Source: Phlegmacium glaucopus (Eukaryota > Basidiomycota > Agaricomycetes > Agaricales > Cortinariaceae). From it: 64,000 nt of DNA. This document shows, piece by piece, positions 33,619-45,281 of the stretch; the stretch's first letter is position 1, and each line of letters opens with the position of its first letter. A program made the translations under genes and the position numbers. The stretch covers positions 35,623 through 99,622 of the forward strand of contig MU130540.1 in NCBI GenBank assembly GCA_015039465.1. Reading direction: 5' to 3'. The notes beneath the pieces were generated by a model that did no database searches, was not told where the DNA came from, and saw only the letters and a program-made list of their open reading frames with translations.

Positions 33619-35058
33619 TTACACCAAGTTCTTCTCCCTTGCCTCCGAAACACTCCGGAGTCGGCGATCACCATTCTGTGTGTCACTACATACAATTAGT
33701 GAGTCAGTTATCGATCAACACACAGAAAATGAGTTGTGTATAACAGCGATACCCACCGTGACGCAGAGCAATCAGCTTTCTTGAGGAATATGTCATAGAA
33801 AGCTACTCCAAATTGAGCACCAATGCAAGGTGCAATGATCGGACACCAAAGCCAATATTGACTGAGAAGAGGGTTTGGTCAGCCTTACCCTTACTCACCA
33901 AGGATAACGATGGAATTACTTTCTGTACGTATACAGTTCCTTTCCGTACCCCGCAAACGTCATCGCGAGGCGTGCGCCAAAGTCACGAGCTGGATTGTAA
34001 GGATACGCTGAAGAAATTGACAGTGTCAGTTTTAACTCGGGTCCAAGGCAAACAAAATACTTACAAGTTTGCATTCCAAGGGAGGTTCCAAGACCAAGGA
34101 CGAGGATGAAGAGTACAAGCGGCAGCAATCCTTTCGGAGGAGCGAAGTTGTCTTTGTCGCTGGCTGCGACAATCATCAAAGCAAGTATCGCAGTGCCGAT
34201 GAATTCGTCGAAAAAGCATGAGACAGCAGTCAAGTAGTCGAGCTTGATTTGCAATCCGTAAACAAGCTGGCGTTGATTCAAATAAAACAACGACTCACTG
34301 CGTAAGTAGCGAAGAGACTTGCTGTTGCTTGTGTGCGTATATCATGGCCTCCTTCGAAGATGTCGATAGCATGAATGAAATTTCCGTAGACTATAGCAGC
34401 ACCAAAAATCGCGCCGAGAAATTGAGCGAAGATGTATCCTGAACGTTAGAAAGATGAAAATCGTCTGAATCACATGTTAAACACTCGACTAGACATACCG
34501 GGCACCTTTTTCCAAGGGAAACCACGCCAAACCGCCATTGCAAGAGTAATCTACTGAAAGCTAAATGAAACAGCTCTACGGAATAAATGTAAACATACCG
34601 CAGGGTTGATATGCCCTCCCGAAATTCCGCCACTAACCCATACGCCCATGGCAAGACCAATAGCCCAACCGAAATTTACAGAGAGAAAGTCCTAAGAAAA
34701 AAATGAGATTTAATACATCCTGGTTTTCTACACGACTTACTCCCTTTGGGGATGAAGCTACACCTGGGTTTGTCGAGAGTGCGACTTGACAATTGACACC
34801 AGTTCCAAAAATGACAAGTAACGCAACGCCCGCAAACTCTGCCACAGGTTCGCGTATGATTTGACTATGGTTATCAATGGATAAGGCATCAGCAGTGAGC
34901 CATAAACATGTTAAACGTTAGAACGTGTCTCACCGGATCCGGCTCAAGGCGCTTTGCGGTTTTGAACTCGACGCATACGCATTGGAGTTCAAAACTGGAA
35001 GTTCAGTATCGAGAGTGTTTATTGCACGTTTACTTCCAGTGGGCGAAGGGGATTGCAT
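33619..35058 (-). CDS. Aquaglyceroporin (MIP family), right copy
   Basis: Inverted paralogue of the gene at 31372-32789 with the same nine-exon structure: 34934-35058, 34741-34864, 34599-34691, 34499-34550, 34299-34438, 34065-34242, 33920-34007, 33757-33861, 33619-33685; 323 aa. Exons 2-7 have exactly the same lengths as in the left copy; exons 1, 8 and 9 differ by whole codons or compensating steps. Both pore motifs are kept (SGGHINPA and [12 protein letters not shown]). Amino-acid differences are scattered (for example [12 protein letters not shown] against [12 protein letters not shown]) and there is no stop or frameshift, so both copies look functional. Confidence 0.92.
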
Positions 35059-35387
35059 AGCAGGTTTTTTTTGTAGTTGGGGGGTTGGTTAGTTTTCTTT
35101 CATGATAACCTGGAGCTTTAAGAAGGCGTGACTGGAAAGAGATTAGGGTAACCTGCTTCTTCATGAACTTACGTCTGAGGTTCACCTGACAGACCTCACA
35201 TGAAGTGGAATAATGATACCTACACGCCTCCAGCGCTGCTCTCGGGACATTGTCCGCCACATCATGACATGAGCAAAATGCCATATCTTTGGCAAGGAAG
35301 ACCACAGCGGAGTTCCACTCCACACATCGCGAAAATCTCCTGAGATCTACGGTCCGACTAATCATTGGGATGAATGCTGAGCGCTGA

Positions 35388-35693
35388 GGCTCCTGATATT
35401 TGAGGATATTTGGTGTCCAGGAAATCACCCAAAATCGCCCTCAAATCTAACAAATTTCTGCAACTTACTGCCTCTTTGGCGGATCCAACTCTTCCAACAA
35501 AGGACAGCAAAGCCTCATGTACACATAATGATTAATATTCTGTGCAAAGGCCCTAATTTGTCCCAACTTAGCAAAAATCTGCCCTCAAATACTCAAATTT
35601 TCGGACAGCCACGCGCCAAAAGTAGCCTCGATCAAATACGTAAATTGGGGACAAATATTCGACAATTTTGGGGCCTCAAATAACCAAATTTCC
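35388..35693. mobile_element. Insertion in right arm of the inverted duplication
   Basis: About 306 bases absent from the left arm, where the two flanks (gcgctga and tgaatgctgc) are adjacent. The ends carry related inverted words (ATATTTGAGGATATTTGG at left; the complement of the right end reads AAATTTGGTTATTTGAGG). A short CTGA occurs at both edges and could be a 4-bp target duplication. No coding capacity. Confidence 0.6.
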
Positions 35694-36074
35694 TGAATGC
35701 TGCTTCCTCATTATCTATTGATGCATATTTTTAAAAATATCAAATACATGAGTGGCAGATTCATACGTACGTATATTGATCAGACCACAAATTGAAAATT
35801 TTATACTTATATCGATATCTTTATTCATCATCGTTTGGGAGTGTAGTACGAAGTAAATAAAATCCTTTTTTTCTCGTATCCATTAGGGCTTTGAAGGAAG
35901 CTCATTATCTGTTCCGATGCGTTCGTGCAATAAAAATAGATAGATTTTCGACAAGGGGGCACAGGGATTAGAAGAAAGGTACCGGGGGTCGAGAGGGCTT
36001 TCCAACTATCTAACTATGTCATCAGGCACAATTCCAAATATGTTAATATTACGCCTGACACCGCACAAACCCAG

Positions 36075-37120
36075 TTCCGTGGGGTCTGCTCGAGATTTAC
36101 GCACCCAAGGTGATACTAGTTCTACCTTCCTTTGGTGGAAGTTTCGCCAACATCTCGCAATCGTGCTGAGGTTTGACTAGATAAAAGATTTCCTGCACAC
36201 TGCCCAAGGAATTTGCCTCGAGAGACCCAGTGGATAAAATCAGTCCTGACGCGCGGGTAACTGCATTGTTACGGATCTTATCCTGGAGATTCATGAAGGA
36301 GGAACTCAGAGACATCCTCAACACTTATGTCATGCCAACCAGCCCAGGTTAGATCGGTAAGCCGAACTTTTGCCATCCTTGTCGAAAAGGATGTTAGGTT
36401 CCCGCACATCACCAAAGACCTACCCTGCAGAATGCAATTCAGTAAACATCACTTCAAGCTGCTCACGAGCATTCATCGGTTGGAACTTGGGGGTGAGGTA
36501 CAACCATATTCATCGGACAGCCAAAGAACAGGCCAGGCGATGCTTGTGCGAGAGATATTGGTGATCGGTTGTTTCCTAGCTTGGGGTCATTATCGAGTAG
36601 TACCGAAGTCTATGAGAATACTTCCTCTCAGCGAGAAAAAATGTGGACTTCTTGGCTGTATCTGTCCACAAACTTGACAACAATATCTGGGGAATGGTCA
36701 CCACCTCGAATTTTTGCTACATATGTCATGCATCCGGAATCATCTTCCAGTACCTTAACATAATCGAAGCGGACTACTTCACCGGCCTTAACGAAGGATA
36801 TTGGATAGGGTAGAAACGGGAATGGGGACAATGTGGATCGAAGGAAGGGATTTTGGCAGTGCTGATCTTCTCATAGTAGTCCTGGAGTTTGACGAAGACT
36901 CCGACCTAGAGTAATCGTGACTTTTGCAAAACGATGAACGCCGAGATCTTCATTTGTTGATGAGAGTCCAATCCACATCATGTTCGTCAACCTTTGGACA
37001 ATGACTCTGTCCATGAATACGGCCCTGAGAACGCGCAGCCATGGGCCGCTCCCTGCTAGGAAGGGGACAACAGCTTTCTTGCGAATTTTAGCTCGCTAAA
37101 TTATATGAGAAAATAATACA
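36075..37120 (-). pseudogene. Decayed protein-kinase-like domain gene
   Basis: Minus-strand pieces in kinase order but different frames. N-lobe side: PWLRVLRAVFMDRVIVQRLT and NMMWIGLSSTNEDLGVHRFA, then KLQDYYEKISTAKIPSFDPH. After a frameshift comes FVKAGEVVRFDYVKVLEDDS and DIVVKFVDRYSQEVHIF. After stops comes REQLEVMFTELHSAGRVFGD followed by VREPNILFDKDG, the catalytic-loop equivalent. Frameshifts and stops separate all parts, so it cannot make an intact protein. It resembles the kinase-like proteins expanded in agaricomycetes. No recognised function. Confidence 0.75.
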
Positions 37121-39820
37121 GAAGGTTGAATGCGAAACGGGACTCACATCACCCTAAATCCATGAGCGCCTCATGCTACAACCGGAAGGGTCACAGCTGC
37201 CTTCCCCAAGGATCCACTTCAGTCCCACCATCGCTAATGAGGCACTTTCGCCACTGACGATTATCTCAAACATAGAGACACCGTCGTGTCGGCGTTGATC
37301 ATCTCGTGAATGCCAACCTCCAAGAGTTTTGAGAACATCTTTCGTATTGTTGGCTCAAAGTCTTGACCTGGGAGACGAAGGATATAAACTCATTGCCTTT
37401 GGGTTGTACAGCCCATCGCGGATGGCTACTGCAGGAGTCGCCTGGTTTTTTACATTCAGTGGACTTGGCTACCGTGGATGGCGACCTGCCTGGAGTTGCA
37501 AGGACATTGAGAAACCCTGCTATGATATGAGTGGATCTGTTAAGGAACATATAAGGTGACGCACGTCCATTTTCTGGTAATTCCCTAATTACATTGCTTG
37601 CTTCGTCGTGCTCCGCGGTTGGATAAAGCTATGACGATGAGGTGAATGAAACCGTGCTTATCTCTCTGTCCACCCATCCTCACACGTAACGGTAATGGAG
37701 AGTGGTTCTCTGGGCTATAGGCGTTGCAACACGCACATTCGAACAACCGCATATGCACAACACTCACCTGCCAAAAGCGAATATCCCTTTCCTCAGATTC
37801 GAAACGGAATTCCATGAACAACTCATTGACGAAGATCGGGGGTGTACCATGCGTTTACACTGTTGCTAAGGAATCTTGATGTTGCGAATTTCGGAGAACA
37901 ATCAAATGACAGAGACCAAACCCTGCTGGGGTCGGCGGACTGCTCTGAAGGCGCGCCCTGTTGCTGCAGCGGCTGCTACTTTCGATTGTGAGCGTGTAGA
38001 ACGTGCGGTCAATTACATAAGACCCTCTCCCTCACTTCCTTCTTCCATCTGGGCTCTCATGCATAGAACACGATAGCTCGCAAACTCTAAATATCAGGCG
38101 CCTGACATGGAAATCATCTGATTTTTGTTTCTCTCTCTTCTCTCAGAGCACAAGGTTACTCGGGAATGATCATCGATCCAGCACTCTTAATTCTTCGATC
38201 ATGCCATCTTAGCTTCATGCCTTGTGATCCAGGAGTCATGGCCATGTGCTCGTGTCGGTATCGTGTCATCCCCGTTGTGTCGAGTATCGCTATTCGGTTG
38301 GAGTGTCGCGAGTTGTTGTGCATAACTGGAGTGCCCTCAGAATTATAATGTGAACCTCATGAAGTTTTCAGGCTCTATTGATTGGGACAAGGAATCAGTT
38401 CAAGTTGGAACTGAAGCGTCGACTTTTTGTGAGCTACCCAATATTGTTCTTGTCCTCCCGTCACTCAAATGGATGTCAGCATGATCCTGCCACATACACC
38501 TACGGTTACCGTCAAGTTACCGCATGACTTACTGACTTACTTTACGCCATGGCCGTAGGGAATCCACATACGGATGGTGCGTGCCTAGGAGTAGACAGAT
38601 ACCGGTAAATAATATCAAACCAAAATCATTGACGTTCCTCCATTTATGGACACACCTGGACACACCGGGCTCCGCATGTGTGCTAGGCCAGGTACACACT
38701 CGTTGTCTTTCTCCTATTGTTGAATCTCAATTGATTATTCCTCTTGCCATCGTTCATGTCCCTGAACAGTTTCAGTGATTCCCCTCTGGATTGGATGTTG
38801 CGAGACTTTCACGATCTTATACTTTTTTGGTGTTAGGATTGTGCAAACCGTAGCGTTGTGCATACTACTACACTGCATAGTCTCGTTAAAATCTCCTAGG
38901 AGGTTCTGGGGCAAGTATTCTCTACTTACGGCATTCCGATAGCTCGGAAGCGTCGTGTGTCCTACTCCTTTCTATGGCCAAATGCGCCACCAGCCTCTGT
39001 ATTTATTTGAGAAGTGGGGCTATTCTCACTGAGGACTTTTGTCTGTATACATACATTGTGGGACAGGCTTGAGTCATCCTGTATGTCATGCTTTTGACAA
39101 CTCGATTTTCAAAAATATCAAAGAGTTATATATTCGCGCCACTTTTAAAAATCACATTTAATTGGCTGGAGCAGAGCCCGACCAATCGGACCCCAAAGAA
39201 ACGCACGTTCAATAACTGCCTAGCACTTATTATTAATAGATAACTTAGGTTTACTTTAATTAATTCCGCTGTCAAGCCGCCTCAGGCTAACATTTTCTCT
39301 TTTTTGTCGAATTTTTCACATGGGATATTATTCTCTATTATTCTGTATACAAACCTCTTATCAAGATAGCCTTTGAATTTACGAGGTTAGATGCACTATT
39401 ATGATCCAGTGATCACGATGGCATTGAAATATTACGTGCTATGGAATTCCGATCTATACACCTCTAGTGATTTCGTATGCGCAACATTTAAAATGGGTCC
39501 AACTGAACAGTTTAGCGAAATAAATTAGCAATTACGACTCAATTTGGTCACTAGGCAAGTCATATAAATTTCAAGTATACACAACGTACTTACTGGTGAA
39601 TTTGACTGGGGACCACAAATGAGATCTATATTTGAAAACTCCTCCTCTCCTCGACCCTTGTTACGGCATGCACATGTGACAGGGCGCGTGGTAAGGATCT
39701 CGATCAGAACCCCGAATGATATGACTAAGCGATCAGACCTGTTCTCATCGCCACCCCTCCTTCTGTCTTCTCCGTCTCTGTCTTTTCCGTCTCCATTCTC
39801 CCTCGTCTGGCTCACTCGAG
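37121..39820. other. Gene-poor stretch before the G-alpha gene
   Basis: Short frames of 60-96 codons on both strands without motifs or plausible intron structure. May include further upstream remains of the kinase-like pseudogene (to about 37,560). A CT-rich run at 39,755-39,800 precedes the G-alpha start, as is common in fungal promoters. Confidence 0.5.
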
Positions 39821-41698
39821 ATGGTCCTCATACCAGGTCCAACTGACCCTTTTTATGAGCTCATGCAACCACCTCCAGACGAGACGCCCGCGCAGAGGAC
39901 AGCGCGTCTGAAACGGGAATTGGATGCCCAGCGAGTCAGCGACAGTATTGACGAGGACATCAAGCAGGAGCGCGCAAGAGAAAGGAGGAAAAAAAATGTC
40001 ATAAAGGTTCTTCTCCTGGGTCAAGCAGAAAGCGGTAAGAATTCATTACCAAAAGGCGCGGTTCACACTAAAAATCATTACCCTCAGGAAAATCCACAAC
40101 GCTCAAAAGTATGGTTTCTCTCTTGAGTTATATTCCTACATCTGTTCACGTTATGTTCAGACTTTCGCATGAGGTATGCGAGAGCTGAATGGGAAAAAGA
40201 GCGCAACGGTTGGCGTTCCGTTGTCCAGCTGAACGTCGTTAGGTCGATTATTACCATTCAAAAGGTCATCGAAGCCGAGATGAACGGGGATGTACTTGCA
40301 GATTCAGAGGATGACCAAATCTCTTTCAATGAAGCTAATGAGCTTGAAGTCTTGAAGTTTACTGATCGCCATCAACTCCTCATGATTCGACTTGCTCCTC
40401 TGCTTGGGGTAGAAGCAGAGCTGAAACATCGGCTAGGTACTGGGAGTGAGCCAGTATCCCCACCTTTGAATTCCATGTCAGCAACCCCATTTGATAATCC
40501 ATCCGGTAATCAGCTTCGACGAAAACCAGAGTTTTCGGTACGCTCATGGAAAGATGTGTTGGACCCATGTGCAAGACTGGCTGAATCGTCCCCGAATACT
40601 GGAGATACTGCTACCTCTGTTCTTGCGGGTTGCAAGGATGATATGAAGGCGCTATGGGATGATAAAGCAGTACGTTTGGCGCTCAAGCGACGTCGCCTTC
40701 AATTGCCCGATTCCGCCGGATTGTATGATAGCCATCTAGCTTTTTACTCCTATTGCTGATGACTTCTCATAGTTTCTTGAATGACTTGGATCGTATTGCA
40801 TCATGGGAATATTCTGTCACTGACGATGATATCGTACGTGCTCGTTTAAAGACTGTTGGTATTCAAGAACACCGGCTGCTATTTAAAAATGGACCTTGGG
40901 ATAGCCCTAAATGTATGCTCTTTCAAAAAGATTTTGGACGTTACATCTATCTAACATTTTCCTTTTAGCTGACAAGCACACTGGATGGGAGTGGCGTATT
41001 TTTGATGTAGGAGGTTGCCGAACTCTGGTAGGTGATCGGTCGCGGTTGGAAGTCGACAACCCCAGCTGATAATCCATCAGCGTACAGCGTGGCTGCCATA
41101 CTTTGACAGTGTGAATGTTATTATATTTTGTATGTTTCCATAAATTTTTCCTGCGGATTAAACTTGACAAACGTGTGTTCGGTTTTTAGTGTCACCCGTA
41201 TCTGTTTTCGATCAACGCCTGGAGGAAGATCACAACGTAAACCGCTTGGAAGATTCTATTATCCTGTGGACCTCTATCTGCTCTTCGAAACTACTAGCAA
41301 AAACACAACTAATCTTGTTTTTGAACAAATGTGACCTACTAAGGCGCAAGCTGAAACGAGGCATCAAAGTAAAACAATTCCTTCCAAGCTTCGGCGACCG
41401 ACCAAATGAAGTGATGACGGTTGTAAAATGTAAGTCACTCAAAACTCTCGATGAACAACTTGATGGAACCGTTCACTGCTAGATTTCCGAGAAAAATTTA
41501 GAGATATCCAGAAACAATTCTCGCCCGAACGCCGATCTGTGTACATCTACCCTACAACCGTGACGGTAATCTTCTTATATTTACTCATGACCCAATACTG
41601 AGCGCTCTGTGAAGGATACCGCAGCAACAGCTACTACACTTGAAACCGTTCGCGATGGCGTGCTACGTGAAAACCTTGCGGCATCGCAGCTCATTTGA
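39821..41698 (+). CDS. Heterotrimeric G-protein alpha subunit, long divergent form
   Basis: Membrane-associated GTPase acting below G-protein-coupled receptors. Nine exons in phase: 39821-40034, 40088-40108, 40161-40722, 40773-40912, 40969-41027, 41081-41129, 41190-41429, 41483-41565, 41615-41698; 483 aa against about 355 for canonical subunits. G1 is GQAESGKSTTLK; switch I ARLKTVGIQEH keeps the Arg and Thr; G3 is DVGGCRTLRTAW, with Cys where the catalytic Gln normally sits; G4 is FLNKCDLL; G5 is TAAT. The extra length is in the helical domain (Ser/Pro-rich stretch around VSPPLNSMSATPFDNPSG). The N-terminus lacks MGxxxS, so no myristoylation. The C-terminus LRENLAASQLI fits a receptor-contact helix. 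Receptor and pathway unknown. Confidence 0.9.
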
Positions 41699-42765
41699 GC
41701 ACCCCAAAGCCACTCCCATGTATCGAGGCGCCTCCTCTGACGGTATATCCAAAAACGATGATATTACAAGTTCAGAATACCCCCCCGCCTACTTCGAGCC
41801 GGATGGATGAATAGCTGGGTGGCGAGGTTATATCCTCCTTATGCTTCTTATCGAATAATATTTGATTACTTACATATTGATTATTTGGGATGCCACTACT
41901 GGCACTAGTGCGATGGGCGCATTTGGATCCATGATCACCGAGATATCGTATCAATATTTTTTTGGCACTGTCTGTTTGGGTCATGTTTATTGACTCTACA
42001 GAGGTGAGCCTTATGTATTTTATCTCCAGGACGATGGAAAGGAGGATCGTCCTGCGAGTAGTAATAATCTGAAGGGATAGGGAACCATACAATCCTCATA
42101 TTATCCATCCTAGCTTGTACTTAGTTGTTTTATATGTCTAGTTGGCGCTTTACTGTTCTCTGGGTAGCGCTTGTTCTATACACAGGAGTGAAATTTTTTG
42201 CCTTGCCGGCCTGTGGCGTCGGATCAGCTTCACTTGTTATGAAATGCACCCTTACGACCCTGAGTTGTCCGTTTCGAATTTCATTTTCCGTTCGCATTTT
42301 TTCGCGGAATTTGAAAAAATCCTGCCGACTCCAATATACGGAGATAGACGGAGATTCATATCGTGAAGGCGGCATACCAGAACGTCTATTTGCAGCCTCC
42401 TTGCAGTCTATGTAGTACAGCCGAACCCCCGATTTACGGAGGTGTTTGATGTATAATCGAAGTCAGTAACAAGCGAATGTCGTGTGAATGTTGTCTTTTT
42501 TCTAATGGCATGCTAGTAGAAATTCGTGAACTCCAGGCTGTTGTTGTTCGTGAGTCTGAATTTTTGCTGAATCTACAACTTGTCGTTAGTAAACGTCTTC
42601 GTTGCCTTTCGCCTGCCTTGTTAGCTCATAAACTAATTTCATCGAGATGGTTTCTATCTTTAAAGTTACCATTTACGCTGTATCCGATAATTTTACTTGT
42701 TGGATTACAAAACGATTATAAACCAATTATAAACCATCCATTCTTAGTGATTGCCAAAAGCTAAG
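41699..42765. other. Intergenic after the G-alpha gene
   Basis: Only short frames without motifs. No gene supported. Confidence 0.5.
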
Positions 42766-43095
42766 CCGATCAATTCTAATTCTTGTAGCTTCAAATAAAA
42801 TTAGCAAACATTCTACGTAGTGGCTAGATCGATATGTCCCCCAAAACCGGTGGGTTTCCTGCAAACGCTAAGAAATCCATGGAGCAGCATGGTTCGGAAA
42901 TATTTGACCCGGCTACAAAACGGCTCGGTTTTTGAGCCGTTTTGTAGCCAGTCGAATATCTTTAAACTGGCAAATTTTTTTGCTTAGTGTTTTCAGCAGA
43001 CCCAGCGGCTTTGTGAGATCTAGCCACTCAGAATTTTCGCTAATTTGTTTGGCTACACAGATCACAAACAGATCAAAATATTTTAAATTGATCGG
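42766..43095. mobile_element. Fold-back inverted-repeat element
   Basis: A long imperfect palindrome. The core is a perfect 16-bp stem (GGCTACAAAACGGCTC at 42911-42926, complement at 42934-42949) around a 7-base loop. Arms continue outward with matching words: aaatatttgac, ctaag, gtggctagatc, aaattagc and ccgatcaatt (42766 and 43095). Total about 330 bases, no open frame. Looks like a fold-back or palindromic MITE. Confidence 0.7.
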
Positions 43096-44678
43096 AGCCG
43101 TTGACTACACGATCATTCATTCATTTTTATGACCCCTCATTCTATATGTTGTCCATTTCATACCATCTTTTATCTCCGAGCATGGAGAGATTATTTTCTT
43201 ATGATATAATATCTGCGACATATTCCAAGTAGCCTTACCATGCAGAGTGTAAATTCGGCACCGCATGATCTGACTGACTATTGAAACTCCGAAAGGACTA
43301 AGGGCCGTGGCAATGGCATACGTCAGACAGCCGGCACGGTGGTAGCGTGAGAAATCGTGAGAAAAATTGCTGTATTTAATAATATACTATCAATAGCAAG
43401 TGGCTGTGTCTGGATCAATCGTAGTCCGGAGCAATCAATCAATATCAAGAAACGGTTGCTCTGGTGAGCTTGCCAGTAATGTGTATAACCCCAATAGAGT
43501 GTGTCCACAAAGCGCAGAACAAGAAGAAAGAAAGCGAAAAAGAGGGTAGAGAGGCGGAAATTCAAGCCTCACTTGCACAATTCCCCAGGTACATTTCTAA
43601 TTCTAAATTAGGGTCGATCGATATATACAATTTATAACACCTCGACATCCGCTCGGCTGCTTACATTTCTTGCATGGAATTGTACATACAACGGAGTACA
43701 GCAAGATATTATTACCTGAACACGTTGAATTTTAAAAAATAACATGACGGGGGGGAAACCTAGAGAAGTTGATGCCTTAGCAATTTACACCTAATCGAAA
43801 CTGGACTGGAGCCATAATCACTGGTATTTTAATGTCCTGGACATTATCTTGAGGAGATCAAAAACCAAAGAACCTTGCCTTGAAAATGAGGGGGGCTTGG
43901 GGTTTTTCGGAAAGGTGAAGACCGCTAGCAAGTGGTAGGTAAGTAACCAGGTAGCATTTTTGGCTGAACTACATCTTAATTATCTTCTAAAAATGGGCAC
44001 CTATGCAAATTTTGAAAAGATGGATTTGTTGGACTGCCTAATGACTACAAATTGCAATAACTTCTTTTTTTTAGAGCTATAGGAAGAGTACTTACAGCTG
44101 GTTCGGAAAACCTTGTCGGGGTCGGGTCAAGTTATTTTCGTTGATATATTATATCATGATTGATGAAAAGACCTAATTGGGAAGAATGGTTGCTAGGCGT
44201 CTCGATCTGGAGCGCAGAGCCATATATTATGTATATGTCGTCCACATGACTATAAAAAAAGACACGTAATATAGTCTGACTAGAATCTGACTAGCAGAGC
44301 CACTGCAGAGCCATAGCTGCCTTAACTTCGAGGTCACTTAGAGACGGCGGGTGTTGAATTCGAAACTAACACCCTCGTGCCAAGATCCCGATTGAGAGGG
44401 GATTTGATTGAGCCTAAGGTGTCTGCGTCAATATAATATATCAAGGAAACAAAACTTGATCCGACAAGGTGCAATGAAGGAGATGCAAAAATCTCCAGGC
44501 CGGTATATGCCAGGCAGGTTAAGTGGCAAGATAACAACCCACCTGATCGCGCTGAACCAACTTACCAAATGTTTTGGAGATGGTCGAAAGGGGATGGTTA
44601 CGACCGAAACATTTAAAATTCGCCTTTTTTTTGTTTTACTCGTTATTTAATCGGTTTTGAACATATATTCATAAGACT
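43096..44678. other. Intergenic before secreted chorismate mutase
   Basis: No gene supported. Near 44,385-44,415 a tail similar to the right end of the 381/401-bp MITE occurs (gattgagcctaag), probably a relic. Confidence 0.45.
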
Positions 44679-45281
44679 ATGAAGCGCTTCACTCTTGGCT
44701 TTCTCATCCTGACTGCATTTATTTCTCCGGTGTTTGCTGCAAGCGAGAAACCGAGTCCTGATTTTGCCCAGGCTTGCTATGGCGAACCTCTTCCGGACGT
44801 GCCGCTGTCTAAAGATAACAGGACTGTCCCATGGGCTACCCCGAGCATCGTCAATGGGACTTCGACGTGTTGCTCCTCCCTAGATGAAGTACGTGCCGGA
44901 ATAGATGCCGTCGATGCGCAGTTATTGGAGTTGCTTTCTCAAAGGTTGGTGTGAATGCTCCACTCTCTGCCAAGTAAATTCACAAGGGCTTTTTTTTTCG
45001 TTTTCGCCAGAGCTGGATATGTTCGTGAGGCTACACGTTTCAAAGTCACGCGCAATACGGTCGATGTTCCATCTCGAGATCAGCAAGTGATTGATAGTGC
45101 AGTTACCAGTGCGACTGCACTCCACTTACCAGAAACGATTGCACGAGCTGTCTTCACTACGATCCTTAATTCAAGCGTCGCTTTCGAGCTTTGTGTGGTG
45201 AGTGGTGTATAATCGATTTTATGTGTTATGTATAACTGTTCTGCTCTTCAGTTTGATACTTTCGACAGCGTAGAGTGCTAG
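44679..45281 (+). CDS. Secreted chorismate mutase (AroQ type)
   Basis: Converts chorismate to prephenate; secreted forms occur in fungi and bacteria. Three exons in phase: 44679-44944, 45011-45197, 45252-45281; 160 aa. Residues 1-20 form a signal peptide (MKRFTLGFLILTAFISPVFA). The chorismate mutase II domain follows: SSLDEVRAGIDAVDAQLLEL joined to LSQRAGYVREATRFK, then VDVPSRDQQVIDSAV and ETIARAVFTTILNSS. The catalytic-type Arg, Lys and Gln/Glu positions appear present by pattern (LLELLSQR, RFK, SRDQQV). The Cys pattern (ACYGE, TCCSS, ELCV, final VEC) suggests disulfides, fitting export. Export implies a role outside the cytosolic shikimate pathway; whether it acts on a host is unknown. Confidence 0.9.

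Larger units (their letters stand above)
30900..35775. repeat. Large inverted duplication carrying two aquaporin genes
   Basis: The left arm, about 30,900-33,030, matches the reverse complement of the right arm, about 33,330-35,775. Matches include the outer flank (gaatctgccact near 30,932 and its complement near 35,753), the 5' flank with ttttcgcgatgtgtgga, all exons and introns of the genes, and the 3' flank (acggccacaggatttggtcc near 32,927 and its complement near 33,450). Arms are clearly diverged. Confidence 0.9.

Noticed and set aside
39821..41698. Mating-type or pheromone-receptor locus
   Set aside because: A G-alpha gene and CaaX-processing genes are present, but no STE3-like receptor or homeodomain gene was seen.
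44340..44415. Third copy of the 381/401-bp MITE
   Set aside because: Only the last 20-30 bases resemble the element's right end; no matching left end or target duplication found.
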